From assembly GCA_964518305.1 (NCBI GenBank), contig CAZFDK010000030.1, forward strand, positions 1 through 29,891: a stretch of DNA of 29,891 nt. Direction: 5' to 3'. The first letter of the stretch is position 1, and every line of letters starts with the position of its first letter. Made by a program: the position numbers and the translations under genes. Positions 7,939 through 15,892 of this stretch are shown piece after piece. The notes below the pieces were generated by a model. That model did no database searches and had not been told where the DNA came from. It worked only from the letters and a program-made list of their open reading frames with translations. This DNA is from Caribbeanibacter sp964518305. Lineage in GTDB: Bacteria > Gemmatimonadota > Gemmatimonadetes > Palauibacterales > Palauibacteraceae.

Positions 7939-9795
7939 ATGGTGATGCGCAGCCTGCGTGACAACACGAAATGGATCATGCTGATCCTGACCGTCGCCTT
8001 CGTCGGGTGGCTGGTCTTCGACTGGGTCCAGAGCGGCCAGAGAGGTGGTGGACAGGGCGCGAACCCGGTGGTCGGAATGGTCAACGATCGGGAGATCCGC
8101 TACTCCGAGTGGAACCGACACGTGCAGCAGTACCTTCAGCAGGTGCGTTCAGAGGCGTCGGGATCACCGACGGACGAGCGGATGAATGAGGCCCGGCAGG
8201 AGGCCTGGAACCAGATCGTGACGCAGATCCTGGTCCAGGAGGAGCTGAACCGGCTGGGCATCGAGGTCACCGAATCGGAAATCCGGCAGGCCTTCCGCAG
8301 CAGTCCGCCGCCGCAGCTCCGCCAGAACCCGGCGTTCCAGACGAACGGGCAGTTCGACCCCCGGAAGTACCGGAAGTTCTTCCAGTCCGGTAACATCAGC
8401 AACCAGCTCCTGACGCAGCTCGAGCAGTACTACCGCGACGTCCTGCCCCGCTCCAAGCTCGTCCGGCTCGTGGGCGAAGGCGTCTATGTCTCGGAGGAGG
8501 AGGCCTGGCAGCGGTACCAGGCGCAGAACGAGACGGCACGGGTGCGCTACGTCAGCGTCGACCCGGCCTCGGCGGTCCCGGACTCCGCGGTTTCCGTCAG
8601 CAGCTCCGAAGTGGAGTCCTACTACCGCGAGAACCGGGACCGCTTCCGGCAGCCGCCCACGGCCACCGTCAACGTGGTCAGCATCTCGGCCGCCCCGACC
8701 TCCTCCGACACGGCCGCGGCCCGCGCCCGGGTGGACTCGGTCCGCGAGCGGCTCACGGAGGGGGACGCCGAGTTCGCACAGGTGGCGCGGAACGTGTCGG
8801 CCGACTCCGCCTCGGCGGCCAACGGCGGTCTGCTGGGCCAGGTCACCCGTAGCTCCCTTCCCCAGCCCCTGGCGGACGTGGCCTTCTCGATCCCCGAGGG
8901 ACGCATCTCCGAGCCCGTGGCCGCCGGCCGTGGCTTCCATCTCGTCCTGGTGGACCAGCGGCAGGGGGACACCGCCACAGTCCGTGACATCGTCGTGCCC
9001 ATCGAGCTCTCGCGGAGCACCGAGGACGCGATCTTCGCGAAGATGGACAGCGTCGAGATCGTCGCCCTGGAGAGCGACCTGGCTGCTGCGGCCGAGTCCG
9101 TGGAGGGCGTCCGCTTCCAGGAGAGCGTGCAGGTGGAGGAGACGTCCAGCTTCGTGCCGGGAGCCGGCCCTCTGGGCGTGGGCGTCGACTGGGCCTTCAA
9201 CCCGACCACGAGCATCGGCGGCCTGAGCCAGTTCTACGAGAACGCCTCCGGCCACCACATCCTGGAGCTCGTGGGCCGGTCGCCGGCGAGCACGCCATCC
9301 ATGGACCAGGTGGAGAGCAGGATCCGCCAGACGCTCCGCAATCGTAAGAAGGGCGACGTGGCACGGCGACGCGCGCAGGACGCCGTCTCCCGCCTGCGCC
9401 AGCAGAACGCGAGCCTCCCGGGAGTGGCGGAGGAGCGAGGCTGGGAGGTGCGGGAGAGCGGGTCGTTCACCCGCACGGACTTCGTCCCCGGCCTGGGCCG
9501 CGGCACCGAGGCCGTCGGGGCCGCCTTCGGCATGCAGGTCGGCCAGGTCCAGGGACCGCTCTCCGCCGGAGGCAACGTGGCCATTTTGGAGCTGTTGGAG
9601 AAGGACGAGGTCAGCCGCCAGGAATACGAGGCCGTGAAGGACCAGTTTCAGGCGCAGCTGCTCTCCCAGCGCCAGCAGCAGTGGCTCTCACATTGGATGG
9701 AGGCCCTGCGCGAGGAAGCCGACGTGCAGGACATGCGGGACCGTCTGGATCAGCAGGGAAGCCAGGGCGGAGGACGGCGCGCGGCCGGAATGTGA
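7939..9795 (+). CDS. Membrane-anchored peptidyl-prolyl isomerase (PpiD/SurA-like)
   Basis: 618 residues. A single N-terminal transmembrane helix (about 12-30, WIMLILTVAFVGWLVFDW) anchors the protein with its body in the periplasm. A SurA_N-like chaperone region follows (about 40-210, NDREIRYSEWNRHVQQ onwards). A parvulin (PpiC) domain begins near 235, with the FAQVARNVSADSASAANGG and GFHLVLVDQ signatures. A second, degenerate parvulin-like segment and a helical tail complete it. The family assists folding of secreted and outer-membrane proteins, which would include the LptD, Pal and TolB encoded nearby. ATG 7939 was chosen over GTG 7942 and ATG 7945 because GGAG lies 11 bases before it; the open frame upstream to 7729 has no homology. 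It is the only plus-strand gene here and converges on tatA with a 13-base gap. Confidence 0.92.
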   Translation: MVMRSLRDNTKWIMLILTVAFVGWLVFDWVQSGQRGGGQGANPVVGMVNDREIRYSEWNRHVQQYLQQVRSEASGSPTDERMNEARQEAWNQIVTQILVQEELNRLGIEVTESEIRQAFRSSPPPQLRQNPAFQTNGQFDPRKYRKFFQSGNISNQLLTQLEQYYRDVLPRSKLVRLVGEGVYVSEEEAWQRYQAQNETARVRYVSVDPASAVPDSAVSVSSSEVESYYRENRDRFRQPPTATVNVVSISAAPTSSDTAAARARVDSVRERLTEGDAEFAQVARNVSADSASAANGGLLGQVTRSSLPQPLADVAFSIPEGRISEPVAAGRGFHLVLVDQRQGDTATVRDIVVPIELSRSTEDAIFAKMDSVEIVALESDLAAAAESVEGVRFQESVQVEETSSFVPGAGPLGVGVDWAFNPTTSIGGLSQFYENASGHHILELVGRSPASTPSMDQVESRIRQTLRNRKKGDVARRRAQDAVSRLRQQNASLPGVAEERGWEVRESGSFTRTDFVPGLGRGTEAVGAAFGMQVGQVQGPLSAGGNVAILELLEKDEVSRQEYEAVKDQFQAQLLSQRQQQWLSHWMEALREEADVQDMRDRLDQQGSQGGGRRAAGM

Positions 9796-9807
9796 TGCGC
9801 GGCCGGA
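9779..9807. repeat. 11-bp direct repeat between convergent genes
   Basis: GCGCGGCCGGA occurs at 9779-9789 and again at 9797-9807, spanning the foldase stop and the gap before the tatA stop. Each copy contains the palindrome CGGCCG. It may form a hairpin between copies that stops both transcripts, but there is no T-tract and a chance origin in GC-rich DNA is possible. Confidence 0.35.
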
Positions 9808-9808
9808 T

Positions 9809-10018
9809 CTACTCCCGGTCGTTGTTGCGCCGGGACGAGGTGTCGCCGGTGATCTCGCGGGGGCCCTCCTCGTCCTCCATGCCGTCGATTGAATCCTTGA
9901 ACTCCCGGATCCCCTCCCCCAGCGACTTTCCGACCTCGGGCAGCCGCTTCGCTCCGAAGAAGAGAAGCACGATCAGCAGCAGGATCAGTAGTTCCGGGAC
10001 GCCGAGACCGCCGAACAT
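9809..10018 (-). CDS. tatA: Sec-independent protein translocase TatA
   Basis: Forms the variable-size membrane patch that lets folded twin-arginine substrates through. The 69 residues comprise an N-terminal transmembrane helix (about 8-21, PELLILLLIVLLFF), the hinge FGAKRLPEVGKSLG, an amphipathic helix GIREFKDSID and a charged tail, the classical TatA/TatE plan. GGAGGT lies 7-8 bases before the ATG. TatC is encoded in a separate transcript (15889-16644) and no TatB is visible, so a TatA-TatC two-component system is likely. It lies 57 bases after the DUF4321 gene and probably shares its transcript. Confidence 0.95.
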   Translation of the reverse strand: MFGGLGVPELLILLLIVLLFFGAKRLPEVGKSLGEGIREFKDSIDGMEDEEGPREITGDTSSRRNNDRE

Positions 10019-10075
10019 GGCAAGTACCTCCAGGCGGAGCGGGACAGGATCGCCAGCGTGAGGATCATCGCCCCT

Positions 10076-10366
10076 CTACAGCAGCGAGCGTGCGAACCAG
10101 GCTACCAGTAGTATACCGACCACGCTCAGAATGTTCACCCGGAGGACCAGCGGTCCGAGGGTGAAGGCCACCACGAGGAGATCCACGGAGAGCGGCCCCA
10201 CGGAGGCGGAGACCGTGGTCACGAAGAACTCGCGCGCGGCGCTCTGGGGCATGATCCACTGGAGGAGCCGGGTGAGCAGTCCACCGAGGAGGAGCCCCCC
10301 CACCACGACCGACGCCTGACGACCGACTTCCCTGCGGCTGTCTCCCTGGAGCTGCATCTTCGTCAT
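10076..10366 (-). CDS. Small membrane protein of the DUF4321 type
   Basis: 96 residues with two or three hydrophobic segments: about 20-38 (VVVGGLLLGGLLTRLL), about 56-72 and 76-95 (VNILSVVGILLVAWFARS). The pattern SVGPLSVDLLVVAFTLG followed by LRVNILSVVGILL resembles DUF4321, a family without known function. The ATG at 10364-10366 overlaps the polyprenyl synthase stop as ATGA. A second in-frame ATG at 10355-10357 is better spaced from the GGAG and may be the true start, giving 93 residues. The neighbours are a long-chain isoprenoid synthase and tatA, so a membrane role is plausible but unproven. Confidence 0.8.
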   Translation of the reverse strand: MTKMQLQGDSRREVGRQASVVVGGLLLGGLLTRLLQWIMPQSAAREFFVTTVSASVGPLSVDLLVVAFTLGPLVLRVNILSVVGILLVAWFARSLL

Positions 10367-11346
10367 CTCCGTCGGCTGACGACGTATTCCGCGGCTCCCG
10401 CCAGAGACCGGAGGGTCGGGCCGTCCGGGAGCTCGTCCAGGTGCTCCCGGGCGCCGTCGGCGTAGTCCCGGGCCCGCTCACGGGCGTACTCCACGCCGCC
10501 GTGCTTCTCGACGATCTCGATGACGCGGTCCACGCGCCTGTCGTCGGGCTCGGCGTCCTCGAACAGCGCTTCGATTTCATCGCGCTCCTTCTCCGGGAGC
10601 TCCGGGAGGACGGCGATGAGAGGGAGCGTCACCTTGTGCTCCCGCAGGTCCTGCCCCCGCGGCTTGCCGGTCTCGGAGCTGGAGGCCGTGTAGTCCAGGA
10701 CGTCGTCGGCCATCTGAAAGGCCATCCCGAGGTCGTGTCCGTAGGCCCGGAGACTCGCGGCGTGTCCCGGCGCCCCGAGGCGAGCCCCGAGCTCGCAGGC
10801 GGCCGAGATGAGCGACGCGGTCTTGCAGCGGCAGAGTCGCTCGTAGTCCTCCTCGGAGAAGTCCAGCGCCTCGTGCGAGGTGAGCTGCCGCATCTCGCCC
10901 ACGGTCATCTGGTTGGCCGCCTCGGCCAGGATCCGGACCGCTTCCACGTCGTCGAGCTCCGTCATCTCCGTCACGGCCCGGGAGTAGAGATAGTCCCCCA
11001 TGATGACAGCCACCTGGTGGGTCCACACGGAGTTCACCGTGGGCATGCCGCGGCGGCGCACGGAGTGGTCCACGGCGTCGTCGTGCACCAGCGTGGCCAG
11101 GTGGACGAGCTCCACGACCGCCGCCATCCGGACCGCTCCGTCCGGGACCGCCCCCCCCACATTGCTGGCCAGCAGCACGAGAGACGGGCGGAAAAACTTC
11201 CCCTCCGTGGAGAGGAGGTGGTCTCCCACCTCGTCGAGCGCCGCGAAGTCGGAGACGGCCATTCGGCCGATCTCCTCCTCCACCCGAGCCAGTTCGTCCT
11301 GGACCGGCGCGCGGAAGGCCTGGAGAGCGGGAGACGCGACCTGCAG
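10363..11346 (-). CDS. Long-chain polyprenyl diphosphate synthase
   Basis: Trans-prenyltransferase that adds isopentenyl units to make the tail precursor of respiratory quinones (IspB/HepT type). Both aspartate-rich motifs are present: DDAVD (89-93) and DDVLD (214-218), together with the GKFFRPSLVLLAS segment. Small residues Ala84 and Thr85 just ahead of the first motif suggest a long product. Starting at the CTG at 11344-11346 gives 327 residues, with GGAGG 6 bases upstream. The only upstream ATG (11437-11439) lies inside the -10 box of the promoter at 11438-11467, so a transcript from that promoter could not use it. Exact chain length cannot be read from sequence. The stop overlaps the DUF4321 start. 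Confidence 0.93.
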   Translation of the reverse strand: MQVASPALQAFRAPVQDELARVEEEIGRMAVSDFAALDEVGDHLLSTEGKFFRPSLVLLASNVGGAVPDGAVRMAAVVELVHLATLVHDDAVDHSVRRRGMPTVNSVWTHQVAVIMGDYLYSRAVTEMTELDDVEAVRILAEAANQMTVGEMRQLTSHEALDFSEEDYERLCRCKTASLISAACELGARLGAPGHAASLRAYGHDLGMAFQMADDVLDYTASSSETGKPRGQDLREHKVTLPLIAVLPELPEKERDEIEALFEDAEPDDRRVDRVIEIVEKHGGVEYARERARDYADGAREHLDELPDGPTLRSLAGAAEYVVSRRR

Positions 11347-11437
11347 GATGGTCCTCCGGTCCTGAGTTCGGAGAGGAACAGTGAGCGACCGTCGCCGGGA
11401 ATCCGCGGGAAGAACGGCCGCCCCCGCGGTCGAGCGC

Positions 11438-11467
11438 AATCTAGACCGGAGGCAGCCGGGGTGTCAA
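11438..11467 (-). promoter_or_regulatory. Sigma70-type promoter for the polyprenyl synthase-DUF4321-tatA run
   Basis: Minus strand perfect TTGACA (11462-11467), an 18-bp spacer beginning CCCC, then TAGATT (11438-11443). This is the same spacer length, and the same CCCC after the -35, as the promoter at 7629-7658. It lies between the hutH stop and the synthase, with a leader of about 85 bases if translation starts at the CTG. Confidence 0.65.
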
Positions 11468-11495
11468 AGCCGCCCGGTCGCCGTCCCGCCGGTCC

Positions 11496-13043
11496 TCAGG
11501 CTTCCGTCAGGCTGTCCGCCACGACCCGGCTCATGGCTCCGGCGCGGATGAGATCCACGGCGGCGCGGATGTCTCCCGCCAGCGGTCGGTCCTCCTCGAC
11601 CCGGGGCACCTCCTCCCGCAGCACGTTGGCGGCCGCCTCGACCCCGCTTCCGGCCCGCAGCGGTCGGTGGAACTCCACCGCCTGCACCCCGGCGATCAGC
11701 TCGATGGCCACAACCTGCTCGCCGGCGCGCACGGCCCGCTCCGCCTGGTCGGCAGCGTGCATCCCCATGGAGACGTGGTCCTCCTTGGCCGCCCCGGTGG
11801 GAATGGTCCCCACGCTTGCCGGCTGCGCATCGTGCCGACATTCCGCCACCCGGGAGGCGGCGGTGACCTGGGTCATCATGAGGCCGGACCGGAGCCCGGG
11901 CTCCGGCGTCAGAAAAGCCGGCAGGTCGGACAGGTCCGGGTTCAGGAGACGGTCCGTGCGCCGCTCGCTGGCCGTGGCCAGGTGGCACACGCCCACGGCC
12001 AGGTAGTCCAAAGCCGAGGCCACGGGCTGGCCGTGGAAGTTTCCCTGGCTGAACACCCGATCACCCCCGCTCCGATCGGCCTCCACCAGGGGGTTGTCGG
12101 TGGCGGCGTTCACCTCCCGCTCGAGGACGCCCCGCACGTGAGTGAGCGCGTCCCGGGCGGCGCCGTGGATCTGCGGCATACACCGCACCGAGTACGCGTC
12201 CTGCACGCGGGGATCGCCGTACCGGTGGCTCTCGCGGATCTCGCTGTCGCGGAGGAGCGAACGGAGACGCCGGGCGCTGGCGGCCTGTCCCGGGTGTGGG
12301 CGCGCCTCCTGCACCACCGGGTCGAAGGGGTCGGGGCTGCCCCGCAGCCCCTCCAGACTCACGGCCCCCGCCACGTCGGCGGCGTCCGCCAGCGACTCGG
12401 CCCGCAGCAGGGCCAGGGTTCCTACCGCCGTCATGGCCTGCGTGCCGTTGAGAAGCGACAGGCCTTCCTTGGGCTCCAGCACGAGTGGCTCGATGCCGGC
12501 CTCGCGCAGCGCCTCCCCTCCCGGGCAGCGCCGGCCGTCGGGCCCCACCGCCTCACCCTCGCCGACGAGCACCAGGCTCAGGTGCGCGGCGGGTGCCAGG
12601 TCCCCGGAGGCTCCCACCGACCCCGCCCGCGGGACCACGGGTGTCACGTCCCGCTCCAGCAGCTCCAGCAGTCGGCTGACCACGACCGGCCGCACACCGC
12701 TGTAGCCCGCCGCCAAAGCGTTGGCCCTCAGGAGGAGCATCGCGCGGACCTCCTCCCGCTCCATGGGCTCTCCCACCCCGCAGGCGTGGCTCCGGAGCAG
12801 ATTCATCTGCAGGTCGGCCAGCCCCTCGCGGTCCACGCGAACGTCCGCCAGCCGGCCGAAGCCGGTGTTCACGCCGTACACGGCCTCCCCGCTCTCCAGG
12901 ATGGACTCCACCGCCCGGCGGCTGGCCTCCATCCTGGCACGGGTCCCGTCGGGCAGGTCCGGGTCCACCGCGGCGCCGCCCGCCACTGCTCCCACGTCAC
13001 CGAGGGACAGATCGTCGCCCGTCACCCGAACCGGGCCGCTCAC
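11496..13043 (-). CDS. hutH: Histidine ammonia-lyase
   Basis: Deaminates L-histidine to trans-urocanate using the self-made MIO prosthetic group. The 515 residues are close to the usual 505-510. Ala145-Ser146-Gly147 in GSVGASGDLAP forms the MIO, matching Ala142-Gly144 of the Pseudomonas enzyme. Tyr56 (YGVNTGFG) and His86 (RSHACGVG) correspond to the catalytic Tyr53 and His83. LLNGTQAM, NAATDNPLV, SQGNFHGQP and EDHVSMG are intact. RCMPQIHG replaces the commoner RCQPQVMG, so substrate preference is not certain; a tyrosine or other aromatic lyase remains possible. GTG 13043 overlaps the lptD stop as GTGA. None of hutU, hutI or hutG is adjacent, so this is a solitary hut gene here. Confidence 0.92.
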   Translation of the reverse strand: MSGPVRVTGDDLSLGDVGAVAGGAAVDPDLPDGTRARMEASRRAVESILESGEAVYGVNTGFGRLADVRVDREGLADLQMNLLRSHACGVGEPMEREEVRAMLLLRANALAAGYSGVRPVVVSRLLELLERDVTPVVPRAGSVGASGDLAPAAHLSLVLVGEGEAVGPDGRRCPGGEALREAGIEPLVLEPKEGLSLLNGTQAMTAVGTLALLRAESLADAADVAGAVSLEGLRGSPDPFDPVVQEARPHPGQAASARRLRSLLRDSEIRESHRYGDPRVQDAYSVRCMPQIHGAARDALTHVRGVLEREVNAATDNPLVEADRSGGDRVFSQGNFHGQPVASALDYLAVGVCHLATASERRTDRLLNPDLSDLPAFLTPEPGLRSGLMMTQVTAASRVAECRHDAQPASVGTIPTGAAKEDHVSMGMHAADQAERAVRAGEQVVAIELIAGVQAVEFHRPLRAGSGVEAAANVLREEVPRVEEDRPLAGDIRAAVDLIRAGAMSRVVADSLTEA

Positions 13044-15892
13044 CGCGACCGGGTCCCCTGACGCGTCTGGATCTGATAGGGCACCTTGATCTCCGGGGCG
13101 TCGGTAAGCCGAACCATCACGTCGAAGCGCACGTTGCCGTTGGGCGACTTGGTGAAGTTGAATTCCGCCCGCCAGCGGTGCAGCTGCCGCGTCAGCTGGA
13201 GCCGGTGCGAGCCGAATTCCCCCTCGGTGATATTGTAGGTGGTCCTCCAATTCACCTCCCAATTGGGGGTGGGCTGGAGGCGGAGGCGGCCGCCGACCGT
13301 CTGATTCTCCCGTCCGGCGGTGCCCGCGCCGGCGTCCCTGGGCCGATCGAGGGAGTAGTTCACCGACAGGTTCCACGGACCGGAGCCCGTCTCCGGGGGA
13401 CCCTGCTCCGCCTGCGAGAAGATGCTCCCCCGCGTCCCGACCTGTTCCTCCTGCGTCTGCCGGTCGCGCTCCTCCCGCTGCTGGTCCGACCGGTCCGCGC
13501 CGCCGCCGGCACCGGGGAGCCCCAGCCCGAGGACCTCACCCAGGCTCTGCCCGGAGCTCACGTTGAAGCTCGTCCCGACCCTCGTGAGCACCGGATCGAA
13601 GGTCCGGTCAGCTCCACTTCCGGCGAAGAGGTCGTGGGTGACGTTGAAGGAGAGCCCCCGCAGGAGATCGGAGGAGACGTTGTTCGTGATCTGTTCGGTG
13701 GTGAGGACGGGACGGTCCTCCGTGGCACCGCCGAAGTCGAAGGTGAGGCCCGAGGTCCGGAGCGACAGGAGCGTGACCTTCTGTTCCGCTCCTCCGCTGG
13801 CGCCCCTGTCCGCGCCGACGCCGGCGGCCGCGGTGTCCGGAGCCGCCCCCGCCGTGTCCGACGCGGCGGCGGTGGTGTCCGCGGGCGTCCCGCCATCGCC
13901 GTTCCCGCCGATCTTCGCTTCGAACGTCTGGTTCAGGGACACATTGAGGACGTTCCGGGCCCGTCCTCCCCGGGTCGCCGGGTAGCCGGGAATGTCCTCC
14001 CGCTCCGGCTCGGGGGTGACCGGAGGCGAGTAGCGCCAGCGGAAGCCCGGTGACAGCTTGTGGCGGATGCGAGAGAACGGGCCGATGCCGGGGAAGAAGC
14101 CGTAGACGTCGGTGTTCAGCGATGCACCGAAATTCATCCGGGTGGGCGCGTGGAGCAGGTCGCCGCCGGTGCTGTCCGAGGCGAAGGCCTCGCCCTCCAG
14201 GCTAGCCGTCGGCTTGAAGGTGGTGCTCCCCACGAGGTCCACCTGGTAATCCAGGGAGGACTGCCAGCTGAAGCTGGTGCGGAACCGGTCGGAGAGGGGG
14301 TTCCCCGCGCTGTCCACCGGCGTCTCCACCGAGTTGTCGACGTTTGCGGAGGCCGAGAGGTTGAAGTCGTTGAGCCGGAGGCTGTTGGAGACGTTGGCCC
14401 GGCGCTGGAGCCGGTCCCCGCCGGTCTCGCTGCTCCGTGTGGAGCGTGAGGCGCTCACGGATCCGTTCCACGTCAGGTTGTTGAAGGGCCCGGCCCGACT
14501 CCGGGGCGCCGGAAAGAGCGTCACCGGCGAGAAGCTGAGGTTCAGCGATGGGAGCGTCTGGTTGAGGTTCCCGTCGCCGCTCACCGGCTGGCGCCGGCTG
14601 GCGCTCAGGCTCAGGTTCGCCCACGGCAGACGGTGGTTGAATCCCACGTCCGAGCTGAGCTGCCGCAGCTGGTCCCGGGGCTCGAAGCTCCTCCGCCGGA
14701 AGGTCTGCGTGTTCGTGGCGTACTGGGCGGAGACCCGGAAGGTCGTATTCGGGCTGAGCTCCTGGTTGTGCTGCCAGTCCACCTGCATGCTGGTCTCGTT
14801 CTCGCCCCAGCTCCGGCCCAGGGCCAGGTTCCCGTCGAGGAACTTCTTCATGAAGTTGTAGCGCAGGCGCCCCTGGACCTCCGTGTAGTTGCCGCTGAAC
14901 CATCCCACGGTGGCCTGGGCGTCCAGGTAACGGTTGATGGCCCAGTAGTAGCCGAAGTCCGATACCTGGCGCTGCATCCCCGGGGCGGTCCGGACCACGT
15001 CGTTGAACCCGAAGCGGGGCGGGAGGATGCCGCTGGCCCGCTCCGGGCGCATGGAGTGGGCGAAGAAGGGAAGCCACGCCACGGGGACGTGTCCGATCCG
15101 AAGCACCACCGGCCACGCCACCAGCACGTCCTGGCTCACCATCTTGATCTGCCCGGCCGCGAAGCTATAGTGAGGCTCCCGCAGGGTGCAGGACGTGAAG
15201 CTGCCGGACTCCACGAAGAGCGTCTTCCTCCCCCGGGGGATGGCGTTCCCCTGGACGTTCCAGTCTGCGCCCCGGGCCGTGGTCTGCGTCCGGGCCCCGA
15301 AGACCGTGCCCTTCCGTCGGCCCACGTCGTAGTAGAGGACCGAGTCGCTCCGCACCGGCTCCTGTCCCTGGCTCACCAGCTCGATCCGGCCCCGGGCGTC
15401 CATAAACCGGAGTCGGCCCCGGTAGACGATCGTGTCGGCCCGGAGCGCATTCTCTCCGTAGTTGGCCTGGGCGCTGTCCTGGAGACGGATGATTCGCGGC
15501 GGCACGTCCAGCTCGACCTCGCGACCGCGATACTCCACCACGCGGTATCCCGAGGCCTCCGCCAGCTGGCGGAAGAGGGAGTCCCGCGACGGGAAATCGC
15601 CGCCCGCCAGCGCCTCGCTCCGCTCCTCCACGCTCGGAGCGCGGGCGCTGTCCGCCAGGAGGCTGTCGGGAAGCAGGCTGTCCGGCACCGAGCGGAGGCT
15701 GTCGGGGAGCAGGCTGTCCGGCACCGCCTGGCGCGGCCCACGGGGCACCGTATCGGAGACCGGCTCACGGGGGATGGTGTCTGCCTGCTGCACGGCTGCC
15801 GTGGCCGCCGGCGCCACCGCCGTACCCAGCGCGGCGGCCGCCAGGACGGCGAGCACGGACCGGAGCGCCGCCGGGCCGCGACAGGCGCTCAC
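13040..15892 (-). CDS. lptD: LPS-assembly protein LptD (divergent LptD_2-like type)
   Basis: Predicted outer-membrane barrel that inserts lipopolysaccharide or a related glycolipid into the outer leaflet. 950 residues. A signal peptide (about 1-35, hydrophobic LAVLAAAALGTAVAPAA) is followed by an Asp-Ser-Leu-Pro repeat (about 55-80). An OstA/LptA-like jellyroll comes next (about 110-260, with DTIVYRGRLRFMDARGRIEL and the SCTLREPHYSF motif), then a long series of alternating amphipathic strands to the C-terminus. Two low-complexity insertions interrupt the barrel region (Asp-Thr-Ala-rich and Asp/Glu/Gln/Arg-rich). I count one cysteine in the mature part, so the E. coli disulphide switch cannot operate. 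GTG 15892 overlaps the tatC stop (GTGA); the longer frame to 16363 is antisense-like sequence inside tatC. Confidence 0.85.
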   Translation of the reverse strand: MSACRGPAALRSVLAVLAAAALGTAVAPAATAAVQQADTIPREPVSDTVPRGPRQAVPDSLLPDSLRSVPDSLLPDSLLADSARAPSVEERSEALAGGDFPSRDSLFRQLAEASGYRVVEYRGREVELDVPPRIIRLQDSAQANYGENALRADTIVYRGRLRFMDARGRIELVSQGQEPVRSDSVLYYDVGRRKGTVFGARTQTTARGADWNVQGNAIPRGRKTLFVESGSFTSCTLREPHYSFAAGQIKMVSQDVLVAWPVVLRIGHVPVAWLPFFAHSMRPERASGILPPRFGFNDVVRTAPGMQRQVSDFGYYWAINRYLDAQATVGWFSGNYTEVQGRLRYNFMKKFLDGNLALGRSWGENETSMQVDWQHNQELSPNTTFRVSAQYATNTQTFRRRSFEPRDQLRQLSSDVGFNHRLPWANLSLSASRRQPVSGDGNLNQTLPSLNLSFSPVTLFPAPRSRAGPFNNLTWNGSVSASRSTRSSETGGDRLQRRANVSNSLRLNDFNLSASANVDNSVETPVDSAGNPLSDRFRTSFSWQSSLDYQVDLVGSTTFKPTASLEGEAFASDSTGGDLLHAPTRMNFGASLNTDVYGFFPGIGPFSRIRHKLSPGFRWRYSPPVTPEPEREDIPGYPATRGGRARNVLNVSLNQTFEAKIGGNGDGGTPADTTAAASDTAGAAPDTAAAGVGADRGASGGAEQKVTLLSLRTSGLTFDFGGATEDRPVLTTEQITNNVSSDLLRGLSFNVTHDLFAGSGADRTFDPVLTRVGTSFNVSSGQSLGEVLGLGLPGAGGGADRSDQQREERDRQTQEEQVGTRGSIFSQAEQGPPETGSGPWNLSVNYSLDRPRDAGAGTAGRENQTVGGRLRLQPTPNWEVNWRTTYNITEGEFGSHRLQLTRQLHRWRAEFNFTKSPNGNVRFDVMVRLTDAPEIKVPYQIQTRQGTRSR
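15659..15730. repeat. 36-bp tandem repeat inside lptD
   Basis: Two 36-base units, 15659-15694 and 15695-15730, are identical over about 31 of the first 32 positions. On the minus strand they encode two copies of a 12-residue unit ending VPDSLLPDSL, near the N-terminus of mature LptD. Each unit itself contains two PDSL elements. In-frame length allows copy-number change without breaking the gene. Confidence 0.85.

Noticed and set aside
13043..13376. N-terminal extension of hutH into lptD (626-residue frame)
   Set aside because: The added sequence is Arg/Gly/Pro-rich and out of frame with lptD, while the GTG overlapping the lptD stop gives the normal family length.
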